Shown here in pieces: positions 1 to 6,428 of a stretch of DNA of 6,949 bases (positions are counted from its first letter, which is position 1; the number at the start of each line of letters is the position of its first letter). A program made the translations under genes and the position numbers. This DNA comes from JAQBDA01 sp041301185 (GTDB lineage: Bacteria > Chloroflexota > Anaerolineae > Anaerolineales > UBA4823). The DNA lies in the NCBI GenBank assembly GCA_041301185.1, contig JBFYSV010000356.1:1-6949 (forward strand), in the 5' to 3' direction. Below the pieces are notes generated by a model. The model had not been told where the DNA came from. It saw only the letters and a list, made by a program, of their open reading frames with translations, and made no database searches.

Positions 1-1
1 C

Positions 2-577
2 GGTAAACCCGTGAGTTTCTTGTCGACCCGAGATGCAATCGATGTAGGCATGGGTTACTGCCCAGAAGATCGCAAAGCAGAGGGCGTTGTCCCATTCCTC
101 TCCGTGAGAGAAAATCTAACCCTGGCAGCTTTACCAAGGCTGACCCATAACGGTATCATCAACCGGGATAAACAAAAGCAGATTGTTGACCAGTTTATCA
201 AGATGCTGGGAATTAAGCTGTCATCGCCGGATCAGAAAATTCGCGAGCTGTCTGGCGGCAACCAGCAAAAAGTGCTCCTGGCACGCTGGCTGTGCATGAA
301 CCCGCAACTGTTAATTTTAGATGAGCCCACCCGTGGCATCGACGTCGGTGCAAAAGGCGAGATCCAGAAGATCATCAGCGGTCTGGCGGATGAGGGTGTG
401 GGGGTTTTGATGATCACATCAGAAATGGAAGAGCTTACCGAAGGCAGTCACCGGGTATTTGTGATGCGCGACCGGCGAACCGTTACAGAACTCTCGCGCG
501 AGGAAATCTCACAAGACGCGATCATGGACGCCATGGCGCATGGAGAATCCGAGAACAATGTTGAGGTGCAATCATGA
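2..577 (+). CDS. Sugar ABC transporter ATP-binding protein, C-terminal part (RbsA/YtfR type), 5'-truncated by window edge
   Basis: This is the second nucleotide-binding domain of a fused double ATPase that powers import of a monosaccharide through the two permeases downstream. The frame is open from base 2, so the GTG at base 11 is an internal codon and the real start lies outside the window. Visible motifs are GYCPEDRK (typical of the second RbsA domain), the ABC signature LSGGNQQK (bases 248-271) and Walker B LLILDEPTRGIDVG (from 308). The switch segment reads MITSEMEEL, with no His at the H-loop. That is usual for the second domain of RbsA-type proteins, where this site is often degenerate. 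The Walker A of this domain and the whole first domain are upstream. The stop overlaps the next start (ATGA, 574-577), which indicates translational coupling. The family is certain. The sugar is not, because the substrate-binding protein is not in the window. Confidence 0.95.
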   Translation, partial: GKPVSFLSTRDAIDVGMGYCPEDRKAEGVVPFLSVRENLTLAALPRLTHNGIINRDKQKQIVDQFIKMLGIKLSSPDQKIRELSGGNQQKVLLARWLCMNPQLLILDEPTRGIDVGAKGEIQKIISGLADEGVGVLMITSEMEELTEGSHRVFVMRDRRTVTELSREEISQDAIMDAMAHGESENNVEVQS

Positions 578-1638
578 CCACCAGCGACCAGGCTTCTGGC
601 ATCTCCACCACTATGCGCGATGGCACGCGCGGCTTACTGGGTAAAGCGCGAACTTACGGGATTCTGGCAGTTATTCTAATTTTAGTAATATTCAATTTTT
701 TCAGGATCTGGAACACAATCAGCAACACTGCCACATTTGTAGAAAGCGGCACCGTTCAACAAGAGTACATTCGATCCCTGAACCAGGCACTGAATGTAAA
801 TCTAACTCAGGTTGCGACGATTGTCATCGTTGGGGTAGGCATGACCCTGGTGATTGCAACCGGGGGCATCGACTTATCCGTAGGTGCAATCATGGCAATC
901 GCCGGACAGATTGCCCCGCTGATCTTCTTGGGCTCGATAGGGCAAAGATTCGGAATGGGTGTGACTAACACATTGGCGATTATCGTACCGCTGATTGTTT
1001 CTTCAGCAGTCGGCTTGTTTAACGGTTTCATGGTCACCCAGCTCAGGTTTCAGCCCATTATCGCCACGCTTGTCGTCTATATCGGTGGTCGTGGGATTGC
1101 CCAGGTTCTGACGAACGGCTACCTGCAGGTTTTCAGGAACCCCGGCTTTCAGTATCTTGCCCTTGGTCGCCCATTGGGGATTCCAACCCAGGTGTATATC
1201 ATGTTTGCGGTAGTGATCCTGGCAGATCTGCTCGTCCGTAGAACCTCTTTTGGTCAATATGTGCTATCCATTGGTGGTAACGAACGCGCAGCCCGCCTGG
1301 CTGGTGTACCCGTCAACCGGGTGAAAACAGCAGTGTATGTGATCAGCGGTTTTCTGTGTGGTATCGCCGGTCTTATCGTAGTAGCAATCAATTCCGCCTC
1401 TGATGCGAATTTGAATGGATTGAATATCGAGTTGGATGCCATTGCCGCGGTAGCGGTCGGCGGTACTCCGCTATCTGGCGGTATTGCCACCATCTGGGGC
1501 ACCTTGTTAGGCGCGTTATTCATCCAACTGGCGCGATTCACGTTGATCTCAATCGGCGTGCCGTATGAATTTGCCCTGGTTGTCAACGCTGCCATCATCC
1601 TGACAGCGGTCTACCTGCAGCGACAGCGCTCATCGTAA
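574..1638 (+). CDS. Sugar ABC transporter permease 1 (RbsC/YtfT type)
   Basis: Inner-membrane permease of the BPD_transp_2 (ribose/galactofuranose) family, 354 aa and slightly longer than a typical RbsC. A first hydrophobic segment lies at about residues 28-46. It is followed by a polar stretch (about 47-76), then the family hallmark GGIDLSVG at 97-104. The cytoplasmic coupling segment (FGQYVLSIGGNERAARLAG, about 227-245) contacts the ATPase, and AVGGTPLSGG lies at 294-303. Further hydrophobic helices run through the C-terminus. The start is well supported: ATG overlaps the ATPase stop, and GAGGTG at 563-568 is a good ribosome binding site 5 nt upstream. It is paired with a non-identical second permease, so the channel is probably a heterodimer as in YtfT-YjfF. 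Substrate class is sugar; a furanose or pentose is plausible by architecture only. Confidence 0.93.
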   Translation: MTTSDQASGISTTMRDGTRGLLGKARTYGILAVILILVIFNFFRIWNTISNTATFVESGTVQQEYIRSLNQALNVNLTQVATIVIVGVGMTLVIATGGIDLSVGAIMAIAGQIAPLIFLGSIGQRFGMGVTNTLAIIVPLIVSSAVGLFNGFMVTQLRFQPIIATLVVYIGGRGIAQVLTNGYLQVFRNPGFQYLALGRPLGIPTQVYIMFAVVILADLLVRRTSFGQYVLSIGGNERAARLAGVPVNRVKTAVYVISGFLCGIAGLIVVAINSASDANLNGLNIELDAIAAVAVGGTPLSGGIATIWGTLLGALFIQLARFTLISIGVPYEFALVVNAAIILTAVYLQRQRSS

Positions 1639-1663
1639 CGCCAAGGGTTAAGGAAAGAAAACT

Positions 1664-2731
1664 ATGGCAGTCACTCAAGCAAACTCAACTCCAAAACAAG
1701 GAATACGTGGGTTCATGTCGGCCAATCTTTTCCAGAACCAGGGAGTGCTGGTTTTTGTTGTTCTGATTGTGGTGTTCCTGGCAGGCTCGATCATCTTTGG
1801 ATCAACCTTCTACAGCGGTTACAACATCACAACCATGCTGGTTTTCAACTCAATGTTCGCTTTTATCTCCCTGGGGATGACATTCGTCATTATTACTGGG
1901 GGGATCGATCTCTCGGTCAGTTCTGTGGCAGTGCTGACCAGCATGCTGGCAGCCTGGTTCAGCCGCTTTGGGCTGCTCCCGGCAATCTTTGTCCCGGTGA
2001 TCGTGGGCACCCTGATTGGTTTGTTCAACGGGTGGACTATCTCCAAGTTAGGCATCCTGCCCTTCATCGCTACGTTGGTCACCTTTATGGCAGCCCGCGG
2101 CCTGGCGTTGATCATGCCAAAAATATTTGGGATCTACCTGGCTAACCTCTTTCCAAATGTGTCCTGGAGCTGGGTGGATTATGTCGCCGATTACTCGATC
2201 GTGATCGATCGCTCCCAAAATTTCCAGGCAATCATCGGCAACTTTCTGGGGCTGCCCATCCCGGTATGGTTAATCCTCATCGCTTACACCCTGGGAGCGG
2301 TATTGCTGCAATATACTCGTTTTGGCAGGGTCACCCTGGCAATCGGCGGCAATGAAGAAGCCGCCCGGTTGATGGGCTTGCCGGTTACAGTCACCAAGAC
2401 GCTGGTCTATGCCATGAGCGGCGCCCTCGCCGGACTGGCAGGCGTAATTCTGGCTTCACGCAGTGGCACCGCCTTACCCACCGAAGCAGTCGGGTGGGAG
2501 CTGCAAGCCATCAGCGCAGTGGTGGTCGGAGGGACATTGCTCACCGGCGGAAAAGGATCGGTAGTCAGTACCCTGATCGGTGTGCTGCTGCTGGGATTGA
2601 TCTTCAATTTGCTCAATTTTATTAACGTGGGTGGCTTCAGCCTGACGGTCTACTGGCAGGCAGTGGTGCGAGGAGCTTTCCTGTTTATCGTCGTCCTGCT
2701 GCAAAGCTCCTGGCTCAGGCGCAACCGCTAA
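1664..2731 (+). CDS. Sugar ABC transporter permease 2 (RbsC/YjfF type)
   Basis: Second inner-membrane permease of the same transporter, 355 aa. It has a hydrophobic segment at about 28-47, the family motif GGIDLSVS at 79-86, and a coupling segment FGRVTLAIGGNEEAARLMG at about 220-238. VVGGTLLTGG follows at 287-296, then two strongly hydrophobic C-terminal helices. A polar loop at about 160-190, rich in aromatic and charged residues, separates two helices and is longer than the matching region of permease 1. It starts 25 bp after permease 1, with AGGAAAG (1651-1657) placed 6 nt before the ATG. It is clearly homologous to permease 1 but diverged, so this is a two-permease system rather than a recent duplication. 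It is the last gene before the terminator at 2759-2796. Confidence 0.93.
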   Translation: MAVTQANSTPKQGIRGFMSANLFQNQGVLVFVVLIVVFLAGSIIFGSTFYSGYNITTMLVFNSMFAFISLGMTFVIITGGIDLSVSSVAVLTSMLAAWFSRFGLLPAIFVPVIVGTLIGLFNGWTISKLGILPFIATLVTFMAARGLALIMPKIFGIYLANLFPNVSWSWVDYVADYSIVIDRSQNFQAIIGNFLGLPIPVWLILIAYTLGAVLLQYTRFGRVTLAIGGNEEAARLMGLPVTVTKTLVYAMSGALAGLAGVILASRSGTALPTEAVGWELQAISAVVVGGTLLTGGKGSVVSTLIGVLLLGLIFNLLNFINVGGFSLTVYWQAVVRGAFLFIVVLLQSSWLRRNR

Positions 2732-2758
2732 GCTTATTACCGAGGCAGATTTCATTAA

Positions 2759-2796
2759 GCAACCAGCGGCAACACAACCGCTGGTTGCATTTTTTT
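2759..2796 (+). terminator. Rho-independent terminator of the sugar transporter operon
   Basis: A perfect 11-bp stem is formed by GCAACCAGCGG (2759-2769) and CCGCTGGTTGC (2778-2788), with an 8-nt loop. A run of seven T residues follows after one A (2790-2796). It lies 27 bp after the stop of the second permease and ahead of the GRE promoter, so the two transcription units are separated. Confidence 0.95.
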
Positions 2797-2808
2797 CGCT
2801 AAAGTTTA

Positions 2809-2837
2809 TTTACATCCTTTAAAAATTATGATATGAT
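2809..2837 (+). promoter_or_regulatory. Sigma70-type promoter for the glycyl radical enzyme operon
   Basis: A -35 box TTTACA (2809-2814) and a -10 box TATGAT (2832-2837) are separated by exactly 17 nt. Each differs from consensus at one position. TG at 2829-2830 makes it an extended -10 promoter. Transcription is expected to begin near 2844. It lies just after the terminator of the upstream operon and 191 bp before the activase start. This is read by eye and has no experimental support, but both boxes and the spacing fit well. Confidence 0.75.
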
Positions 2838-2851
2838 TGTGCCGGGCACAA
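2837..2851. promoter_or_regulatory. Perfect 15-nt palindrome over the transcription start; probable operator
   Basis: TTGTGCC (2837-2843), one central G, and GGCACAA (2845-2851) form a perfect inverted repeat. It starts at the last base of the -10 box, and its centre falls on the predicted start site. A bound protein here would block initiation, so repression is the expected mode. The single-base spacer argues against an RNA hairpin of this exact form and for a dimeric regulator site. The regulator family (LacI, GntR or other) cannot be named from the site alone, and no regulator gene is in the window. Confidence 0.65.
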
Positions 2852-3028
2852 CATGTAATCCTGTGGTTACAGGCAAGCGGGCTCGATTAAATTTATGATC
2901 TTTATCAGCTAGCATATAGGAACATAATCCATCCCTTTTCCAGGGAGTTATTCATTATAATAAATCAGGTAATTTTCCGGTAATTCATACAATTTGGCGT
3001 AGTTCCTGAGGAACCAACACGAGAGATC
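2845..3028 (+). other. Long 5' leader of the GRE operon, no gene seen
   Basis: About 185 nt of AT-rich sequence lies between the predicted transcription start and the activase ATG. No convincing small ORF, tRNA or known riboswitch core was recognised. It contains the dyad at 2854-2873. A short hairpin just before the gene pairs GTTCC (3002-3006) with GGAAC (3010-3014) around a TGA loop. GGTAATT is repeated directly at 2968-2974 and 2979-2985. The length leaves room for post-transcriptional control, but nothing here proves it. Confidence 0.45.
2854..2873. promoter_or_regulatory. Second, imperfect dyad downstream of the first; possible auxiliary operator
   Basis: TGTAATCC and TGGTTACA (2854-2871) form an imperfect dyad with five outer matched pairs. 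Nested within it is a 5-bp inverted repeat, CCTGT (2860-2864) and ACAGG (2869-2873), separated by GGTT. It begins 3 nt after the perfect palindrome, and the two centres are about 18-19 nt apart. It could be a second site for the same or another regulator, or a small hairpin at the 5' end of the leader. Confidence 0.4.
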
Positions 3029-3928
3029 ATGCAAGGTCGCATCTTCAATATCCAGCGCTTCTCCATTCATGATGGACCCGGCATCCGCACCAGCGTGTTT
3101 CTTAAGGGTTGCAACCTGCGTTGCCTGTGGTGCCATAACCCCGAGTCCAACTCCCCTCGGCAGGAAGTGCAATTCTTCCCGCAAAAGTGCATCCTGTGCA
3201 AGAAATGCATCGAAGTCTGTCCTGAAGGTGCGCATTATATCAACCAGGATGGGGTGAAGATCTTCGACCGTTCAAAGTGCACCTTGCACGGTGAATGCGT
3301 TGCCAACTGCATGTATGATGCCCTGGTGTTTGTGTACAAATACATGCAACCCGAAGAAGTGGTAGAAGTAGTATTGAAAGACCGTGACTATTACCGCAAT
3401 TCCGGCGGAGGTCTGACGATCTCTGGGGGAGAGCCGTTGCTCCAGAAGGATTTTGTCAAGGAGGTCTTCGATATCACCCGGGCGCATGGCGTGCATAACG
3501 CCTTGGATACCGCCGCCAATACCCCCTGGGAGCATATTGCCTATGTACTGCCGTCGGTAGATTTGGTATTGCTGGACCTGAAATCAATGGATGACGAGCT
3601 TCACCTGTACGGCACCGGGGTCTCCAATAAACGGATCCTTGAAAATGCCCGCAAGCTCGCCCAGCAGGATGTAGACATTATTGTGCGCATCCCGGTTGTA
3701 CCTAAGTTCAACGACTCCCTGGAAAACATGCGGGCAACCGCGCAATTCCTGCGCCAATTCCCCCGCCTGATGTACGTTGACCTGCTCCCTTACCACGATC
3801 TGGGCGTAGATAAATACACCAGTCTGGGCAAACCCGTCGAAACGGCAATCTTTGAGATACCCTCTCGGGAGGAGATCGCCAGCTTATCACGACCTTTCGT
3901 TGACCATCAAATCCCAGTAAAATTTTAA
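3029..3928 (+). CDS. Glycyl radical enzyme activating enzyme (radical SAM, PflA-like, with ferredoxin-type insert)
   Basis: This enzyme uses S-adenosylmethionine and an iron-sulfur cluster to abstract hydrogen from the glycine of the GRE encoded next. It has 299 aa, typical for activases with an 8-Fe insert. The N-terminus FSIHDGPGIRTSVFLKGC is classical. The radical SAM CxxxCxxC is Cys28, Cys32 and Cys35. The insert has a complete first cluster motif (Cys54, Cys57, Cys60, Cys64-Pro). The second reads Cys84, His87, Cys90, Cys94, with His in place of one Cys and no Pro after the last Cys. SGGEP (132-136), LLDLKS (181-186), RIPVVPKFND (220-229) and LLPYHDLG (252-259) follow in family order. The start is fixed by a stop at 2981-2983 and no alternative start codon. 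The only nearby ribosome binding site is a weak GAGAG (3021-3025) at 3-nt spacing, so expression is probably modest, as suits a catalytic partner. Confidence 0.95.
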   Translation: MQGRIFNIQRFSIHDGPGIRTSVFLKGCNLRCLWCHNPESNSPRQEVQFFPQKCILCKKCIEVCPEGAHYINQDGVKIFDRSKCTLHGECVANCMYDALVFVYKYMQPEEVVEVVLKDRDYYRNSGGGLTISGGEPLLQKDFVKEVFDITRAHGVHNALDTAANTPWEHIAYVLPSVDLVLLDLKSMDDELHLYGTGVSNKRILENARKLAQQDVDIIVRIPVVPKFNDSLENMRATAQFLRQFPRLMYVDLLPYHDLGVDKYTSLGKPVETAIFEIPSREEIASLSRPFVDHQIPVKF

Positions 3929-4019
3929 TGATCGTTTTTAAAGCATTTGCTTCGGTATAAGATGTCATTCATCATCACGAGTATAGCAATTATCCTCTCT
4001 TATAAAAAGCATAGAAACC

Positions 4020-4027
4020 AAGGAGGT
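4020..4027 (+). promoter_or_regulatory. Consensus Shine-Dalgarno of the glycyl radical enzyme
   Basis: AAGGAGGT lies 5 nt before the ATG at 4033 and matches the full anti-SD consensus. It fixes the start of the GRE. It contrasts with the weak site of the activase, which suggests the GRE is made in excess over its activator. Confidence 0.85.
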
Positions 4028-4032
4028 ACACC

Positions 4033-6375
4033 ATGTTACCTGAGAGATTGAAAAACTCAATAGAGGAATGGTTCGAAAAAGATTACCGGACAACCTTTTT
4101 CGAGAGGGTAGATTACCTAGTCGAAAGCGAGCCTTTGTTTGCAGATATGCCGTACGCCATCCGTTATGGCAACACACTGGGCTATATCCTTGATCGGATC
4201 AGCGTCCTCATCCAGCCGGGGGAGAAGATAGTCGGCTCAGTGAAAGAGGTCATCCCTACCGAGACACAAAAAGAGCTGGTCGAGAAACTCTCTAAAGAAT
4301 GGTGGGATATCAGCCAGGAGGAGATCCAGGAAAAAGTCCTGTGGTATTACTCTTACGGCTGGATTCGCCGGCGACCGCCGTGGTTTTTCACCCTGGGTCA
4401 CATGGCGCTGGATTGGGAAGGGATCATCACCCAGGGCCTGGGTGGTTTAGAAGCCCATGCCCGCCAGGTAGCTAAACAACCCGAAATGCAGAGTGACCCT
4501 CATAAAGCTGAATTTCTGCAAGGCGCGATCGTATGCTACCAGGCGATCTCCAGGTACATCCTGCGCTACAGCCAGCAGGCCAGGCAAGAAGCACAGACCT
4601 GCTCTGATCCGTTGAGAAAAGCCGAGCTGCTCCAGATCAGCGAGAACTGCGAGCATATCTCTCAAAATCCGGCGCGGACACTGCAAGAAGCCCTGCAGCT
4701 GATCTGGTTCATCGTGCTCCCCCTGATGAAAGTTACCGGCTGCGGCGTGTTCAACTTGCACCGCATGGACCAGTATTTGCTGCCGTTCTATCAGCGGGAC
4801 CTTGAAACCGGCACGCTGACCCGTCAAAGCGCCCTGGAATTGATCGAGGAGTTCTTCAACAAGAATAACGAGATCATGGCTCCAACCGATCACATGTCCC
4901 AGGAGATTGAAACCACCCAGTACAACCTGGAAGTGACCTACGATGATCCCAACTACCTCACCCTGGCAGGTCTGCTGGATGGGGACCGCCCGGGCGTCAA
5001 CGAGCTTTCCTTCCTGTTTGTCGAGGCTGCCCACCAAATGGGCTTGCGCAACCCATTTGTGGTTGTGCGCTACTACCCAGGGATCGATCATGAATTCTGG
5101 CTGCGAGTTTGCGACGCGCTGCGCTCGAACGCCAGCATGGTGGTCTACAATGACGCAACCATGATCCCTGCCCTGCTCTCATACGGGGTAGACAAGGAAG
5201 ACGTCCACAAGTATGGCTTCTACGGGTGCAATGATCCAAACCTGCCCGCCCAGGAAGGCGGCTTGCGCCAGCTATGGTTCAATCTGCTGCGCCCGATGGA
5301 GCTGGCGCTGCACGGCGGCGAGTATCCGTTGAGCCCCAACGGTCACAAGAAGAACGGTAAAGGCACGCAATACTCCCTGGACAACCGCATGATTGGCCTG
5401 ATGACCGGACCCTATTACGGTCTGAAAACCGCTGCAGCGGATGAGATCAAGAATATCGACGATCTGCTGGATGCCTATCGCCAGCAAGTCCGCTATTTGC
5501 TACAGGATTACCGCCATGCCTTTGAAAAAGACTTCAAGCTGGAATTGAAATACAACGCAGGCCGGATCAGGATTGAAGATTGCTTCCTGCAAGGCACGAT
5601 CGACAACGCCACCACCTGGAACAATGGCGGAACCAAGTATCACAAGGTGACCATCCAGGGCAGCGGGCTGGCATCTGTCATCGATTCGCTGGCTGCAGTT
5701 GAGCAACTGGTCTTCCGTGACAAAGAGCTGACCTTGAAAGAGTTGGTCTCAGTGCTGAAGGACAATTACGCCGGCAATGATTTCTTGCGCGCCAGGCTGA
5801 GCAAGAAAATGCCCAAGTTTGGCAATGATATAGAGTGGGTTGACGAGCTTGGCAAACGCGTTGTGGACATCTTCGCTGACGAGATAGCCGCGGTCAACTC
5901 GCCAAAATACACGTACACCTTTTTCCCGTGCATTTCCACTGACCGCGACTTCACCACGATGGGAAAAGACGTCGGTGCCACCCCGGACGGCAGGCTGGCA
6001 GGGCAACAGGTCAGCGAGAACCAGTCACCCACCGAGGGGGCCGACATGAACGGCCTGACTGCGTTGCTCAACTCGGTCGCCAGGCTGCCCTTTGAAAGAA
6101 TCACGGGAGGACCGCTCAACGTTCGCATTCACCCCTCGGCAATCAAAGGGGAGAATGGCTTGGCCATGTTTGCCATCGCCTTACAGACCTACTTCGAACG
6201 CGGCGGCATGCAGGTCCAGTTCAACGTGATGAGCCGCGAGCAGCTCCTGGATGACCAGCAGAATCCGCACAGGTATAAGAACCTGTGCGTGCGGGTGACC
6301 GGCTACAGCGCCTATTTCGTCCAGATGGGCAAAAAAGCGCAAGATGAGCTGATCAGTCGCACTGAAAAGATGTAA
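4033..6375 (+). CDS. Glycyl radical enzyme of the PFL2/dehydratase-like family, substrate unknown, with Cys-Asn-Asp active-site motif
   Basis: Cytoplasmic, oxygen-sensitive radical enzyme of 780 aa, a normal length for a single-subunit GRE. The PFL-like barrel domain covers most of the protein. Family landmarks are the LGHMALDWEGII region, an AGLLDGDRPGVNELS segment, and GATPDGR at 648-654. The C-terminal glycyl radical motif is RVTGYSAYF, with Arg754 and radical Gly757, 24 residues from the C-terminus. The thiyl cysteine is Cys399 in FYGCNDPNLP. Known dehydratases, lyases and decarboxylases have GCVE or similar, with a Glu two residues after Cys. Here that position is Asp401. True pyruvate formate-lyase has Cys-Cys, absent here, so an automatic formate acetyltransferase label would be wrong. 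No small subunit gene (as in benzylsuccinate synthase or hydroxyphenylacetate decarboxylase) and no shell protein gene is adjacent. Its activase is 104 bp upstream. The sugar transporter and polyol-type reductase nearby suggest a sugar- or polyol-like substrate, by inference only. Confidence 0.93.
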   Translation: MLPERLKNSIEEWFEKDYRTTFFERVDYLVESEPLFADMPYAIRYGNTLGYILDRISVLIQPGEKIVGSVKEVIPTETQKELVEKLSKEWWDISQEEIQEKVLWYYSYGWIRRRPPWFFTLGHMALDWEGIITQGLGGLEAHARQVAKQPEMQSDPHKAEFLQGAIVCYQAISRYILRYSQQARQEAQTCSDPLRKAELLQISENCEHISQNPARTLQEALQLIWFIVLPLMKVTGCGVFNLHRMDQYLLPFYQRDLETGTLTRQSALELIEEFFNKNNEIMAPTDHMSQEIETTQYNLEVTYDDPNYLTLAGLLDGDRPGVNELSFLFVEAAHQMGLRNPFVVVRYYPGIDHEFWLRVCDALRSNASMVVYNDATMIPALLSYGVDKEDVHKYGFYGCNDPNLPAQEGGLRQLWFNLLRPMELALHGGEYPLSPNGHKKNGKGTQYSLDNRMIGLMTGPYYGLKTAAADEIKNIDDLLDAYRQQVRYLLQDYRHAFEKDFKLELKYNAGRIRIEDCFLQGTIDNATTWNNGGTKYHKVTIQGSGLASVIDSLAAVEQLVFRDKELTLKELVSVLKDNYAGNDFLRARLSKKMPKFGNDIEWVDELGKRVVDIFADEIAAVNSPKYTYTFFPCISTDRDFTTMGKDVGATPDGRLAGQQVSENQSPTEGADMNGLTALLNSVARLPFERITGGPLNVRIHPSAIKGENGLAMFAIALQTYFERGGMQVQFNVMSREQLLDDQQNPHRYKNLCVRVTGYSAYFVQMGKKAQDELISRTEKM

Positions 6376-6428
6376 AGGCAGAGATGATGTGTTATGGGGT
6401 TGTTTTATATTAAAAGGGGGAAATTCGC

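Noticed and set aside
2968..2985. Direct repeat GGTAATT twice, 11 nt apart, as a regulator site
   Set aside because: Short, in AT-rich sequence, far from the promoter boxes; could easily be chance.
2948..3235. 95-aa minus-strand frame across the leader and the start of the activase
   Set aside because: It overlaps the clear N-terminal motifs of the radical SAM enzyme and shows no family signature of its own.
3993..4026. CCTC (3994-3997) pairing with GAGG (4023-4026) to mask the GRE ribosome binding site
   Set aside because: Only four firm pairs form over a 25-nt loop; too weak to claim a regulatory switch.
4447..5091. 214-aa open frame on the minus strand inside the GRE gene
   Set aside because: It is antisense to a complete, motif-rich glycyl radical enzyme, has no recognisable domain, and arises from the codon bias of the real gene.
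4033..6375. Pyruvate formate-lyase (formate C-acetyltransferase) assignment for the GRE
   Set aside because: The Cys-Cys dyad needed by PFL is absent (Gly-Cys-Asn-Asp), and the sequence follows the dehydratase-like PFL2 pattern.
6403..6415. TTTTATATTAAAA palindrome between the convergent GRE and SDR genes as a bidirectional terminator
   Set aside because: The stem is made only of A-T pairs with no GC-rich core, and no other hairpin was found in the 53-bp gap, so a terminator cannot be supported.
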